From: Craterostigma plantagineum
Taxonomy: Eukaryota > Streptophyta > Magnoliopsida > Lamiales > Linderniaceae
Reading direction: 5' to 3'
Assembly: GCA_027422505.1 (NCBI GenBank)
Contig: JAPQWV010001059.1
Span: forward strand, 62,001 to 126,000
Length of the DNA: 64,000 nucleotides
Part shown: positions 31,073 to 45,257 of the stretch, piece by piece
Numbering within the stretch: the first letter of the stretch is position 1
Layout: each line of letters starts with the position of its first letter
Made by a program: the position numbers and the translations under genes
The notes under the pieces: generated by a model
Database searches by the model: none
Seen by the model: only the letters and a program-made list of their open reading frames with translations
What the model was told of the DNA's origin: nothing

Positions 31073-33649
31073 ACAAAATTGTAGATTTTACAGATCACCA
31101 TTTTCTAGTTATCCTGTAGTAATTAGCACCATGGTTCTGCGACGTCCTTGAGTGATTACCACGGTACTTGTAATCCTCGTCCCTTGACACGAACTCAAAT
31201 CGGAGGAGACTACTAATGAAGTAAAGAAACCCAATGAAGACAAATCTTTAGCAAAGCTAAGCTCCATGACTAACCATTCAGCTACATACCAAAAAGAAAG
31301 AAAAAGTAACTCACTTGTGTATAACAAAGAAATGGTGAAATGAAACAGAAGAGGAGCGAGCGAGCAAATGCTTTCTTCCACGAAAAAGTATAATGATGGT
31401 ATGGGCTGGTGTGGTTCTGGGATTGGATGTCTCACATGACTATCTTGATCAATCAGATACTCCTATTCGAAACGATGCTTTCATTACATTTGTACTTACA
31501 AAACAATGAATTGTTGTACAGGACTCTTCGATCGTTAGCTCCTATATGAAACAACGCTTTCGTTATCAGTCGGTGACCTTTGATATTTTTTGTCCAATAT
31601 AAACCAAATTTTCAGATTAATATTTTATTAGCCAGGTTGTGTCACATACATCAATCATTTTATTGTGTAATATAAAATTATTGCAGGATTATCCTTAGTT
31701 TTTTTTTATAAAAACAATAATAAAAAAACATATTCTACAGTCTCACAGCCGTGCAATTTTACAGTCTTACAATGTCTAAGTAGTGCAGTCTGATAGTTGT
31801 GCATCGTACAGTCTTACAATATTTAAGTAATAACTATGTAGTGTTACAGTCTTATAATGTTCAGTCTCACAATTGAGTCTCACAGCCGTGCAACGTATAG
31901 TCTTACAAAGCGGGAGAAGTGCAATCATAGATAAGCATGATATTACATTAATTCATATATCAAAACACTTCCAAAAGAAAAAAAGTGTCAAAACCAACTC
32001 TAACTACGAAAAGACAATCACCACCTCTAAGAAGAAAGTAAATACGCCAAAGCTTCCCTTAAACTACGTAATTGTACATGGCATTACACAATCATCAAAA
32101 CTAATGTAAATTTCTCACAGATGCAGTTGAAGGTTGCCTTGGCCCTTGTGTACTTGAGCAACAGAGATTGAATCTCAATCGGCGCCCTCTTTGGTTGAGG
32201 AACTGAACTCCTACAAACAATCATATATGAATCTCTACTTAAAGGCGAAGATTCTTGCAGATATATAAGCTGAGAGCTACTCACCTTTTCTACGGGCTCT
32301 TCATTGTATTCTTTTGGCTTGGCTCTTCTATCTTTCCCACTTGTCAGTTGATTGTTCCGCTGCCATTGATAATCGTCGATGAATCTTTGGTCAAAGCACC
32401 GAGCTCGTCAGAATCGTTGATGTTCATTGCAGATAACCCATTGTCCAAGCTATGGCTCTCCTTTGAGGCTTTGTCCATGGATTAATTGGGATAAATTTTT
32501 TACTTGTCTGAAACAAAGCCCCACCATTGTTGCTATGGTAGTCTTCTATTTGAGCCCAAGGAGGAGATGTTGCCTCAAGGTCTTGAAGGTCCACGTTTTC
32601 TCTTCTTGCCGATGATGGCGACTTGTTTCTCATTGCCTGAGATATGTAACACAATAACATCGTAAAAAAGAAATGATTAAGAACTTAAAGAAGTCGTTGT
32701 GGATCGAGGTCTTCGTACATGTACATTAAAACACTCGCCAATTCAATCACAGCTTCTAACCATAAACAATATATACCCTTGCTAGCGGAACTCTCATAAT
32801 CACTATTGGCAAGAAGTGAAATCTTAGTAAAAAAAATATATTTAGTACGATAATCATATTATCGCTAAACCAAAAAAAATCGTACCAAAAACATGATCCA
32901 CATATTCTAATCATTGTACCTTCGAAAGATCTTCTCTCAGTGCCAACAATGAATCAACGTTCAACGTGTAGATTTGGTGTACGGAACTGAAGAATAAAAA
33001 TAAAGAACCTCGGACAATTATTCGCAAAAGAACATGCTTCACACATAATCGGCTAGCAAATCGAATAGAAATTAAACAAATAAGAGGGTCAATTGATAGA
33101 TAGTAGATCTTAAACAGGTACCACACTACATAAGCTCGTTATTTCCCTTCGCAGGCAAGATCCAGATCTCATGTCTAAGCAAGAAGATTTCCAACTCTCG
33201 AAAACAATAGAAATATTGTAACTACAACTTATTCGACATATGCAGTTCTGAAGAGGGAACATAAAAGATTACGATCACCATATGCCGTCACATTATGTTT
33301 TATGACATTGTTTCATAAAGACATGATTGATTATTGCAATAATAAAGGCTAAAAAACAGTATTGCTACAATGGATCAACACCTGATTGGCAGAAATTGGA
33401 ATTATTCCACTCGATTAAATTTTGATCTCAGGCATACCAAGGCAGCCCTGCTAATTCATCTTTATCTTCCTTTTCTACTATAAAAGGAATAAAAGCCATA
33501 TCCATTGCCCTATTCTTTAGCGATGTTTGATTTGTCTCCTTTCGCTGTTTGCAAGATAAGCGGAAAAAAATGAAAATCATTAGTTCTAGAAAACGATAAT
33601 CATGGTGACAAAAACATCAGGTTTGTTCTTGCAATATGGGATCAACAAC
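31073..33649. other. Intergenic with possible coding scraps
   Basis: No gene recognised. A cluster of short degenerate repeats at 31736-31912 has its own entry. Minus-strand reads at 32660-32424 (RRENVDLQDLEATSPPWAQI) and 33020-32935 (HQIYTLNVDSLLALREDLSK) have protein-like composition and may be exon scraps, but I cannot name a family. Confidence 0.4.
31736..31912 (+). repeat. Short degenerate repeats, acagtcttacaatgt type
   Basis: Variants of acagtcttacaatgt and cagtctcacagccgtgcaa recur about eight times in 180 bp at irregular spacing. Noncoding. The gccgtgc/gcacgac words resemble those in the 20-29 kb repeats. Confidence 0.65.
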
Positions 33650-36600
33650 AACAAAAATTAATTAAAATGTTAATGACTCACCAAGTAATCGAAATAGATG
33701 CACGTGCCTTAGACAGTTGATTATGGTAAGCCCAGCCAAAGATCAACTTGGCCCTTTATTCTCTCCCTAGAAAAGCACTTGACTGCAATCTCCAAATGTA
33801 TATCTTACTCACGATCGTCTTGGCATCGAAGCGGCTGAAATCTGCCTTGGCTCTACCATGTTCCTAATAACGACAAACAAAGAGCTCATCAATAAAACTA
33901 ACCACTGTTGAGATGGTTAATATTAGTAGCAATGTTAAATGAACCTCAAATCTTTGCAATTTATGTCCCCTCGGGGAAAGAGTTGCAACTGCATATGGTT
34001 TTTGGGAGGTGGAAAAAGTACGCCTAACAACGATGGAATTGAAAATCTATCTACAGTAGAGCATATCAAATGGCAGTAGGAAATTATGACTTTGAGTTGT
34101 TACTTATCGTCAAGACTGCAGTACTCGATCAGGAACACATTAACCAATAAGAAAAAATATATGGTGGCAATTCTTTTTTTTTACCTCGGTAATTTCTGAA
34201 AACTCCTTCCACAAAGCTGTTCCACATACTATTTTCAAACAAAAAAGTCAAGCAAACCACAAAGGGATATAACTGTATAACTATGTCTGTAATCAACTGC
34301 TAAACATAATTCATGTTTTTGCCTGTGACAGGCAATGGATGCCCTCGAAGATGCAAGATTTGGGGCATCCAATGCATTTTCACACAAACGTAAAATCGGA
34401 TGTAATAACCCTCAGTATTTGTCCTCTTAATCTCTTCACCAAGAATAATAATGAACATATCAATGAAAAAAAAACTTAAAAGCAAATGAAATAAAAAAAC
34501 ATAATCAACAACCAAGAAAATTTAATAAAAAGTTAGACTCACCAAGTAATCGAAACAGATGCACGTGCTTTGGGAGATTAATTATGGTAAGCTCAACCGT
34601 TGCTCAACTTGGCCCTTTATTCTCTCCCAAAAAAAGCACTTGACTGCATTTCCAAACACTAATTCAGCAAAAACTCTTCATATGCAACTCAATAGACTCG
34701 TTGTCGAGCTTAAAAGCAAACTGGAAAAAAAAACAACATAATCAACAACAACAATAGAAATATTAAAATATTAATTCACCAAACCCCCATTATACACAAC
34801 TCAATAGCCTCGGTGTCCAGCTTAAAAGCAAACTGAAAAATATATATATTATTATATATATTATATATATATATAATAAACAACAACAAAAAAATTTAAT
34901 TAAAATGTTAGAGACTCATCGATAAATCAAAATAGTTGCATGTGCCATAGACGATTGATTATGGTAGCTCAGCCACACAAATGTAAAATCGGATGTAATA
35001 ACCCTCTCTATTTGTTCTCTTAATGCATCACCAAGAAAGAATAATGAACATATCAATGAAAAAAGTTAAAAGCAAACTGATATAAAAAACATAATCAACA
35101 ACAGAAAAAATTTAATTAAAATGTTAGACTCACCAAGTAATCGAAAGAGATGCATGCGCCATTGCCTCGCTGTCCAGATTAAAAGCAAACTGAAAAAAAA
35201 AAAGCATGCGCCCTAAAAGATTGATTACGGCTTAAATGTTCTCTTAATCTCTTCACCGACATAATAATAATGAACATATCAATGAAAAAACCTTAAAAGC
35301 AAATTGAAATAAAAACATAATCAACAACAACAAAAAAAAATTAATTAAAATGTTAGACTCACCAAGTAATTGAAAGAGATGCATGCGCCTTAAAAGATTG
35401 ATTACGGTAACCTAAGCCAAAGATCAACATGGCCCTTTTCCTAGAAAAGCACTTGCCTGCAGTCTCCAATCACTAACTCACCAAAACCCTTTATAAATAA
35501 CTAAACAGCCTCGGTGTCCAGCTAAAAGTAAATTAAAAAAATAATTAAAATGTTAGAGAATCACAGAGTAATCAAAACAGTTGCATGTGCCTTCGACGAT
35601 TGATCATGGTAAGCTCAACAAAGATCAACTTGGCCCATTATTATCTCCCTAGAAAAGCACTTTAATGCAATCTCCAAATGTGTATCTTTCTCACGATCGT
35701 TTTGGCATCGAAGCGCCTGAAATCTGTCTCGGCTCTAAAATGTTCCTAATAACGACAAACAGAGCTTCATCAATAAAATCAACCATTCATGAGAAGGTTA
35801 ATATTAGTAGTAGTGTTGAATGAACCTCAAATCTTGCGATGTATGGCCTCTAGGGGAAAGGCTTACGACTGCCATACGATTTCTGGAAGGTGCAAAAGGT
35901 ACGTCTCAACTCAATAGCCTCGGTGTCAAGCTTAAAAGCAAACTGAATGTGTATACATATATATATATATATTAATCAACAACAAAAAATTAATTGAAAT
36001 GTAAGAGACTCTTGAGAAATCAAAACATTTGCATGTGCCATAGACGATTGATTATCGTAGCTCAGCCACACAAATGTAAAATCGGATGTAATAACCTCTC
36101 TATTTGTTCTCCTAATTCATCACCAAGAAAGAATAATGACCATATCCATGAAAAAAGTTAAAGCAAACTGAAATAAAAAACATAATCAACAACAACCGAA
36201 AAATTTAATTAAAATGTTAGACTCACCAAGTAATCGAAGAGATGCATGCGCCATTGCCTCGCTGTCCAGATTAAAAGCAAACTGAAAAAAAAAAGCATAA
36301 TAAAAAACAGCATAAAATTAATTAAAATATTAATTCACCGAAATCCCTTTATACACAACTCAATAGCCTCGATGTGCAGCTTAAAAGCAAACTGAAAAAA
36401 AAAATATAATCAACACCATGAAAAATTAATTAATATGTCAGAGACTCGCCGAGTAATCAAACAGTTGCATGTGACTTAGACGATTGATTATGGCAAGCTC
36501 AGCCACACAATCGTAAAATCGGATGTAATAACCCTCTCTATCTATTTGTTCTCTTAAGCTCTTCACCGAGAAAAAATAATGAACACATCAATGAAAAAAA

Positions 36601-37389
36601 TTAAAAGCAAACTGAAATAGAAACATAATCAACAACAACAAAAATTAATTAAAATGTTAGACTCACCGAGTAATCGAAACAGACGCATGTGCCTTAGAAG
36701 ATTGATTACGGTAAGCTCAGCTAGAGATCAACTTGGCCCTATATTCTCTCCCTAGAAAAGCATTTGACTGCAATCTCCAAAACACTAATTCACCAAAACC
36801 TCTTTTACACAACTCACTAGCCTCGTTGTCGAGCTTAAAAGCAAACTGAAAAAAAAAAAAAACATAATCAACAACAAAAAAATAATTAAAATGTTAATTC
36901 ACCAAAACCCCTTTATAAATAACTCGATAGCCTCGGTGTCCAGCTAGAAGAAAACTAAAAAAATAATTAAGATGTTAGAGAATCACGGAGTAATCAAAAC
37001 AGTTGCATGTGCCTTAGACGATTGATCATGGTAAGCTCAACAAAGATCAACTTGGCCCATTATTCTCTCCCTAGAAAAGCACTTTACTGCAATCTCCAAA
37101 TGTGTATCTTTCTCACGATCGTTTTGGCATCGAAGCGCCTAAAACTGTCTCGGCTCTACCATGTTCCTAATAACGACAAACAGAGCTTCATCAATAAAAT
37201 CAACCATTCATGAGGAGGTTAATATTAGTAGTAGTGTTGAATGAACCTCAAATCTTGCGATGTATGGCCTCTCGGGGAAAGGCTTACGACTGCCATACGA
37301 TTTCTGGAAGGTGCAAAAGGTATGTCTCAACTCAATAGCCTCGGTGTCCAGCTTAAAAGCAAACTGAAAATATGTATATATATATAATA

Positions 37390-38794
37390 TATATATATTA
37401 ATCAACAACAAAAAATAATTAAAATGTAAGAGACTCTTGAGAAATCAAAACAGTTGCATGTGCCATAGACGATTGATTATGGTAGCTCAGCCACACAAAT
37501 GTAAAATCGGATGTAATAACCCTCTCTATTTGTTCTCTTAATGCATCACCAAGAAAGAATAATGAACATATCAATGAAAAAACTTAAAAGCAAACTGATA
37601 TAAAAAACATAATCAACAACAGAAAAAATTTAATTAAAATGTCAGACTCACCAAGTAATCGAAAGAGATGCATGCGCCATTGCCTCGCTGTCCAGATTAA
37701 AAGCAAACTGAAAAAAAAAAGCATAATAAAAAAATACAAAAAAAAATTAAAATAGTAATTCACCGAAATCCCTTTATACACAACTCCTTGATGTGCAGCT
37801 TAAAAGCAAACTGAAAAAAAATATAATCAACACCATGAAAATAATTAATATGACAGAGACTCGCCGAGTAATCAAAACAGTTGCATGTGACTTAGACAAT
37901 TGATTATGGTAAGCTCAGCCACACAATCGTAAAATGGGATGTAATAACCCTCTCTATTTATTTATTCTCTTAATCTCTTCCCCGAGAAATAATAATGAAC
38001 TATCAATGAAAAAATTAAAAGCAAACTGAAATAAAAACATAATCAACAACAAAAAAAAAATTAATTAAAATGTTAGACTCACTGAGTAATCGAAGCAGAT
38101 GCATGTGCCTTAGAAGATTGATTACGGTAAGTTCAGCTAGAGATCAACTTGGCCCTATATTCTCTCCCAAGAAAAGCAGTTGACTGAAATCTCCAAAACA
38201 CTAATTCACCAAAACCTCTTTCAAATCAATAGCCTCGTTGTCGAGCTTAAAAGCAAACTGAAAAAAAAACATAATCAACAACAAAAAAATTAATTAAAAT
38301 GTTAATTCACCAAAACCCCTTTATAAATAACTCAATAGCCTCGGTGTCCAGCTAAAACAAAACTAAAAAAATAATTAAAATGTTAGAGAATCACGGAGTA
38401 ATCAAAACAGTTGCATGTGCCTTAGACGATTGATCAGGTATGCTCAACAAAGATCAACTTAGCCCATTATTCTCTCCCCAGAAAAGCACTTTACTGCAAT
38501 CTCCAAATGTGTATCTTTCTCACGATCGTTTTGGCATCGAAGCGCCTGAAATCAGTATCGGCTCTACCATATTCCTAATAACGACAAACAGAGCTTCATC
38601 AATAAAATCAACCATTCATGACAAGGTTAATATTAGTAGTAGTGTTGAATGAACCTCGAATCTTGCGATGTATGGCCTCTAGGGGAAAGGCTTACGACTA
38701 CCATACGATTTCTGGAAGGTGCAAAAGGTACGTCTCAACTCAATAGCCTCGGTGTCCACCTTCAAAGCAAACTGAATGTGTATATGTACATATA

Positions 38795-38826
<32 letters not shown>

Positions 38827-40250
38827 TAATCAACAACAAAAAATTAATTAAAATGTAAGAGACTCTTGAGAAATCAAAACAGTTGCATGTGCCATAGACG
38901 ATTGATTATGGTAGCTCAGCCACACAAATGTAAAATCGGATGTAATAACCCTCTCTATTTGTTCTCTTAATGCATCACCAAGAAAGAATAATGAACATAT
39001 CAATGAAAAAACTTAAAAGCAAACTGATATAAAAAACATAATCAACAACAGAAAAAATTTAATTAAAATGTCAGACTCACCAAGTAATCGAAAGAGATGC
39101 ATGCGCCATTGCCTCGCTGTCCAGATTAAAAGCAAACTGAAAAAAAAAAGCATAATAAAAAAATACAAAAAAAAAATTAAAATAGTAATTCACCGAAATC
39201 CCTTTATACACAACTCCTTGATGTGCAGCTTAAAAGCAAACTGAAAAAAATATAATCAACACCATGAAAATAATTAATATGACAGAGACTCGCCGAGTAA
39301 TCAAAACAGTTGCATGTGACTTAGACAATTGATTATGGTAAGCTCAGCCACACAATCGTAAAATGGGATGTAATAACCCTCTCTATTTATTTATTCTCTT
39401 AATCTCTTCCCCGAGAGATAATAATGAACTATCAATGAAAAAATTAAAAGCAAACTGAAATAAAAACATAATCAACAACAAAAAAAAAATTAATTAAAAT
39501 GTTAGACTCACTGAGTAATCGAAGCAGATGCATGTGCCTTAGAAGATTGATTACGGTAAGTTCAGCTAGAGATCAACTTGGCCCTATATTCTCTCCCAAG
39601 AAAAGCAGTTGACTGAAATCTCCAAAACACTAATTCACCAAAACCTCTTTCAAATCAATAGCCTCGTTGTCGAGCTTAAAAGCAAACTGAAAAAAAAACA
39701 TAATCAACAACAAAAAAATTAATTAAAATGTTAATTCACCAAAACCCCTTTATAAATAACTCAATAGCCTCGGTGTCCAGCTAAAACAAAACTAAAAAAA
39801 TAATTAAAATGTTAGAGAATCACGGAGTAATCAAAACAGTTGCATGTGCCTTAGACGATTGATCAGGTATGCTCAACAAAGATCAACTTAGCCCATTATT
39901 CTCTCCCCAGAAAAGCACTTTACTGCAATCTCCAAATGTGTATCTTTCTCACGATCGTTTTGGCATCGAAGCGCCTGAAATCAGTATCGGCTCTACCATA
40001 TTCCTAATAACGACAAACAGAGCTTCATCTATAAAATCAACCATTCATGACAAGGTTAATATTAGTAGTAGTGTTGAATGAACCTCGAATCTTGCGATGT
40101 ATGGCCTCTAGGGGAAAGGCTTACGACTACCATACGATTTCTGGAAGGTGCAAAAGGTACGTCTCAACTCAATAGCCTCGGTGTCCACCTTCAAAGCAAA
40201 CTGAATGTGTATATGTACATATATATATATATATTATATATATATATATA
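37390..40250. repeat. 1,429-bp tandem duplication, two near-identical copies
   Basis: The segment from about 37.39 to 38.82 kb is followed by a copy to about 40.25 kb. Matching landmarks are exactly 1,429 bp apart (for example cttagacgattgatcaggta ahead of 38440 and 39869). Very few differences are seen by eye (one in catcaataaaa/catctataaaa, plus AT-run length), so this is the youngest event in the array. Confidence 0.9.
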
Positions 40251-43200
40251 TATATTAATCAACAACAAAAAATTAATTAAAGTGTAAGAGACACTTGAGA
40301 AATCAAAACAGTTGCATGTGCCGTAGACGATTGATTATGGTAGCACAGCCACACAAATGTAAAATTGGATGTAATACCCTCTCTATTTGTTCTCTTAATG
40401 CATCACCAAGAAAGAAAAATGAACATATCAATGAAAAAAGTTAAAAGCAAACTGAAATAAAAAAACATAATCAACAACAGAAAAAATTTAGTTAAAATGT
40501 TAGACTCACCAAGTAATCGAAAGAGATGCATGCGCCATTGCCTCGCTGTCCAGATTAAAAGCAAACTGAAAAAAAAAAGCATAATAAAAAACAACATAAA
40601 ATTAATTAAAATATTAATTCACCGAAATCCCTTTATACACAACTCAATAGCCTCGATGTGCAGCTTAAAAGTAAACTGACACCATGAAAAATTAATTAAT
40701 ATGTCAGAGACTCGCCGAGTAATCAAAACAGTTGCATGTGACTTAGACGATTGATTATGGCAAGCTCAGCCACACAATCGTAAAATCGGATGTAATAACC
40801 CTCTCTATTTATTTGTTCTCTTAATCTCTTCACCGAGAAATAATAATGAACACGTCAATGAAAAAAATTAAAAGCAAACTGAAATAGAAACATAATCAAC
40901 AACAAAAAAAATTAATTAAAATGTTAGACTCACCGAGTAATCGAAGCAGACGCATGTGCCTTAGAAGATTGATTACGGTAAGCTCAGCTAGAGATCAACT
41001 TGGCCCTATATTCTCTCCCTAGAAAAGCATTTGACTGCAATCTCCAAAACACTAATTCACCAAAACCTCTTTTACACAACTCAATAGCCTCGTTGTCGAG
41101 CTTAAAAGCAAACTGAAAAAAAACATAATCAACAACAAAAAAATAATTAAAATGTTAATTCACCAAAACCCCTTTATAAATAACTCGATAGCCTCGGTGT
41201 CCAGCTAAAAGAAAACTAAAAAAATAATTAAAATGTTAGAGAATCACGGAGTAATCAAAACAGTTGCATTTGCCTTAGACGATTGATCAGGTAAGCTCAA
41301 CAAAGATCAACTTGGCCCATTATTCTCTCCCTAGAAAAGCACTTTACTGCAATCTCCAAATGTGTATCTTTCTCACGATCGTTTTGGCATCGAAGCGCCT
41401 GAAATCTGTCTCGGCTCTACCATGTTCCTAATAACGACAAACAGAGCTTCATCAATAAAATCAACCATTCATGAGACGGTTAATATTAGTAGTAGTGTTG
41501 AATGAACCTCAACTCTTGCGATGTATGGCCTCTCGGGAAAGGCTTACGACTGCCATACGATTTCTAGAAGGTGCAAAAGGTATGTCTCAACTCAATAGCC
41601 TTGGTGTCCAGCTTAAAAACTACAAAAAATTAATTAAAATATTAATTCACCGAATTCCCTTTATACACAACTCAATAGCCTCGATGTGCAGCTTAAAAGC
41701 AAACTGAAAAATATAATCAACACCTTGAAAAATTAGTTACTATGTCAGAGACTCGCCGAGTAATCAAAACAGTTGCATGTGACTTAGACGATTGATTATG
41801 GTATGCTAAGCCACGCAATCGTAAAATCGGATGTAATAACACTTTCTATTTATTTGTTCTCTTAATCTCTTCACCGAGAAATAATAATCAACATATCAAT
41901 GAAAAAAGAATTAAAAGCAAACTGAAAGAGAAACATAATCAGCTACAAAAAAATTAATTAAAAAGTTAGACTCACTGATATTCTCTCCCTAGAAAAGCAT
42001 TTGACTGCAATCTCCAAGACACTAATTCACCAAAACCTCTTTTACACAACTCAATAGCCTCGTTGTCGAGCTTAAAAGCAAACTGAAAAAAAAAAAACAT
42101 AATCAACAAAAAAAATAATTAAAATGTTAATTCACCAAAACCCCTTTATAAATAACTCAATAGCCTCGGTGTCCAGCTAAAAGAAAACTAAAAAAATAAT
42201 TCAAATGTTAGAGAATCACGGATCGTTTTGGCATCGAAGCGCCTGCAATCTGTCTCGGTAAGCTCAACAAAGATCAACTTGGCCCATTATTCTCTCCCTA
42301 GAAAAGCACTTTACTGCAATCTCGAAATGTGTATCTTTCTCAGGATCGTTTTCACATCGAAGCGCCTAAAATCTGTCTCGGCTCTACCATGTTCCTAATA
42401 ACGACAAACATAGCTTCATCAATAAAATCAACCATTCATGAGAAGGTCAATATTAGTAGTAGTGTTGAATGGACCTCAAATCTTGCGATGTATGGCCTCT
42501 CGGGGAAAGGCTTACGACTGTCATACGATTTCTGCAAGGTGCAAAAGGTACGTCTCAACTCAATAGCCTCGGTGTCCAGCTTAAAAGCAAACTGAATATG
42601 GTAGCTCAGCCACACAAATGTAAAATCGGATATAATAACCCTCTCTATTTGTTCTCTTAATGTCATCACCAAGAAAGATTAATGAACATATCATTGAAAA
42701 AAACTTAAAAGCAAACTGAAATAAAAAACATAATCAACAACAACAGAAAAAATTTAATTAAAATGTTAGACTCACCAAGTAATCGAAAGAGATGCATGCG
42801 CCTTAAAAGATTGATTACGGTAACCTAAGCAGAGATCAACTTGCCCCTTTTCCTAGAAAAGCACTTGACTGCAATCTCCAATCACTAACTCACCAAAACC
42901 TCTTTATACACAACTCAATAGCCTCGCTGTCCAGATTAAAAGCAAACTGAAAAAAAAAGCATAATAAAAAACAACAAAAAATTAATTAAAATATTAATTC
43001 ACCGAAATCCCTTTATACACAACTCAATAGCCTCGATGTTCATCTTAAAAGCAAACTGAAAAAAAAATATAATCAACAACATGAAAAATTAATTAATATG
43101 TCAGAGACTCACCGAGTAATCAAAACCGTTGGATGTGACTTAGACGATTGATTATGGTAAGCTCAGCCACGCAATCGTAAAATCGGATGTAATAACCCTC

Positions 43201-43400
43201 GCTATTTATTTGTTCTCTTAATCTCTTCACCGAGAAATAATAATGAACATATCAATGAAAAAAATTAAGCAAACTGAAATAGAAACATAATCAACAACAA
43301 AAAAATTAATTAAAATGTTAGACTCACTGAGTAATCGAAGCAGATGCATGTGCCTTAGAAGATAGATTACGGTAAGCTCAGCTAGAGATCAACTTGGCCC

Positions 43401-45257
43401 TAGACCTGGGCTTTGGGCCGGGCCAACCCAGAACCGGCCCAAAACCGGCCCGTTAATCCGGCCCAAAACCGGAACCGGTAGAACCGGTTCCAGAACCGAT
43501 AACCGGCCCATTTAAATTGGCTGGGCCGGTTAGCGGGCCGTGGAACCGCGGATTACGGTTCCGGTTCCCGGATCCGGATCCGCGGTTCCGGTTCCGGTTC
43601 CGGTTCGGAACCGGAACCGGCCCAACGGCTATATAGCCGTTGGGCCAACGGACTTCTTATTTTTATTTTTTTTTTTAATTTTTAAACACTGCAAAATTAC
43701 AGTTTTAACCCCAAACGAAAAATCTATAAATACCACCTCATTTTAACCATTTTAACTCACAATTACATCCAAATCTCTTCCAAACTCTCTCAAAAAGCTC
43801 TCAAAAAAATCATCCCATTAATATTTAATATTATTAACATTAATAATTATTTTATTAACACTACACTACTATACTACCTACACACACTCACTTATTATTA
43901 CCAATAATTGAATTATTATTTTACACTAATGGCGTCGTCATCGAGAAATCCTAACCCTCATGACGAAGATGTTTTTATGGTTTTAGGTCACGCCGACACA
44001 TTTCGGGGAAATGCCGACACCGACGAGGAGACCGATATATACCGGAACCGGAACAGACGAGAGCGACCGACGAGGGACCGAGCCAAGCTTCTACGGCGAC
44101 GAGGGACCGAGCCAAGCTTCTACAGACGAGAGCGACCGACGAGGAGACCGATATACTTAGGTGGTTTCATCCAAAATATGGAGCAGAAGTTCAAGAAGTA
44201 TTGGGAAACCATCCCAATAGTACACGGTTTGTCGGCCTTACTCGACCCTAGTTGCGGTGTTGATACATTTGATATTTTTTTCGAATATTATGCTCAGTTT
44301 CTTGGAAAGAAAGTGGACGACCAAAAGGCGTCAATTCACGCTTCTCTCCAAGAACTTTTTTCTTTTTATGCATCTGAGCAGGGACATAGTGTGGAGCAAC
44401 CCGTACCAGCGAGCGAAGCCGGTTCGTCGGAAGGAGGCGGCGGCGCAATGGGACTACTACGAAGATTGAAGGCGCAAAAGACGAATACCAAAACGCGTGC
44501 GTCGGGGACGAACACGAATGAGATCCAGCTCTACCTGAGCCACAACTTCCAGACTCCCGAAGACTTCGACGTTTTGGCCTGGTGGAAGTCGAACGCGACT
44601 CTTTATCCGACCCTCTCCGCCGTCGCTCGAGACGTTTTAGCCGTGCAAGCGTCTAGCGTCGCCTCCGAGTCCGCATTCTCTACCTCCGGGCGAATTATCG
44701 GCGACAGACGCGCGAGCCTTAACCCGACTTCCCTCGCAATGTTAACATTATTGAAGGATTGATATTTGGCCGAATCGAAGAACCGACGGGAGAACGCCAT
44801 CGACGAGTTCCGTTCTTCCAGTTCGGACGAAGACGAAGAGGCCTCTAACATAGTTTTAATTAATAGTCAAGTCGAATAAATTGTATTTTTTATTTCGAAT
44901 ATTTTTTCCTTTTTTGTATTTTGTAACTTGTAAGTTTTAGAATTATTTTTCTTTCTTTTATGTTTTTATCTGTATTTTTTAGGTAGTTTTTTTTTATTTT
45001 TTTGTACTTATCTTTTTTTTTTTTGTTTTTTTGGAATAAAATTTTTGGATATTTTCTAAAGAATTTTTTCATAGCAAAAAAAAAAAAATTAAACGGGCCG
45101 GTTCCGGTTCTGGAACCGGAACCGGCCCAAAAGAGGCCCGGGGGTTCTTCGTATGGTTCTAGTCCGGTCCCTGGAAAATGGTACCGGAACAGTGCCGGAA
45201 CCGGAACCGGTAGAACCGGCCCGGAACCAGCCCAATCCGGCCCAAAGCCCAGGTCTA
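43401..45257 (+). mobile_element. Deleted hAT-family DNA transposon
   Basis: 1,857 bp bounded by a 21-bp perfect terminal inverted repeat beginning tagacctgggctttgggccg, flanked by an 8-bp target duplication cttggccc (43393-43400 and 45258-45265). The 8-bp duplication and transposase C-terminal domain define hAT. Related array units elsewhere (near 36730 and 40990) show the uninterrupted aacttggccctatattctc, the empty site. Subterminal zones (43430-43625 and 45090-45240) are packed with ggttccgg/ccggaacc words, as expected for hAT transposase binding. The transposase is incomplete, so the copy is non-autonomous. Confidence 0.93.
43929..44879 (+). pseudogene. hAT transposase, internally deleted
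   Basis: Starts MASSSRNPNPHDEDVF with a charged N-terminal region containing a short internal duplication (RRERPTR repeated within about 60 bp). The BED zinc finger and most of the RNase-H-like catalytic domain are missing. At about residue 80 it joins NMEQKFKKYWETIPIVHGLS and ALLDPSCG (the end of the catalytic domain). The C-terminal dimerisation domain is good: QLYLSHNF, DFDVLAWWKSNATLYPTLSA, SVASESAFSTSGRIIGDRRA, LTLLKD. A TGA at 44760-44762 replaces the Trp of KDW; the frame then goes on as YLAESKNRRENAIDEF with an acidic Ser-rich tail to 44879. Full-length relatives are about 600-700 residues. Cannot transpose by itself. Confidence 0.85.

Noticed and set aside
38649..38858. 69-70-codon ORFs repeated at 1,429-bp spacing
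   Set aside because: They repeat because the DNA is duplicated; frames end in AT microsatellite and have no domain on the plus strand.
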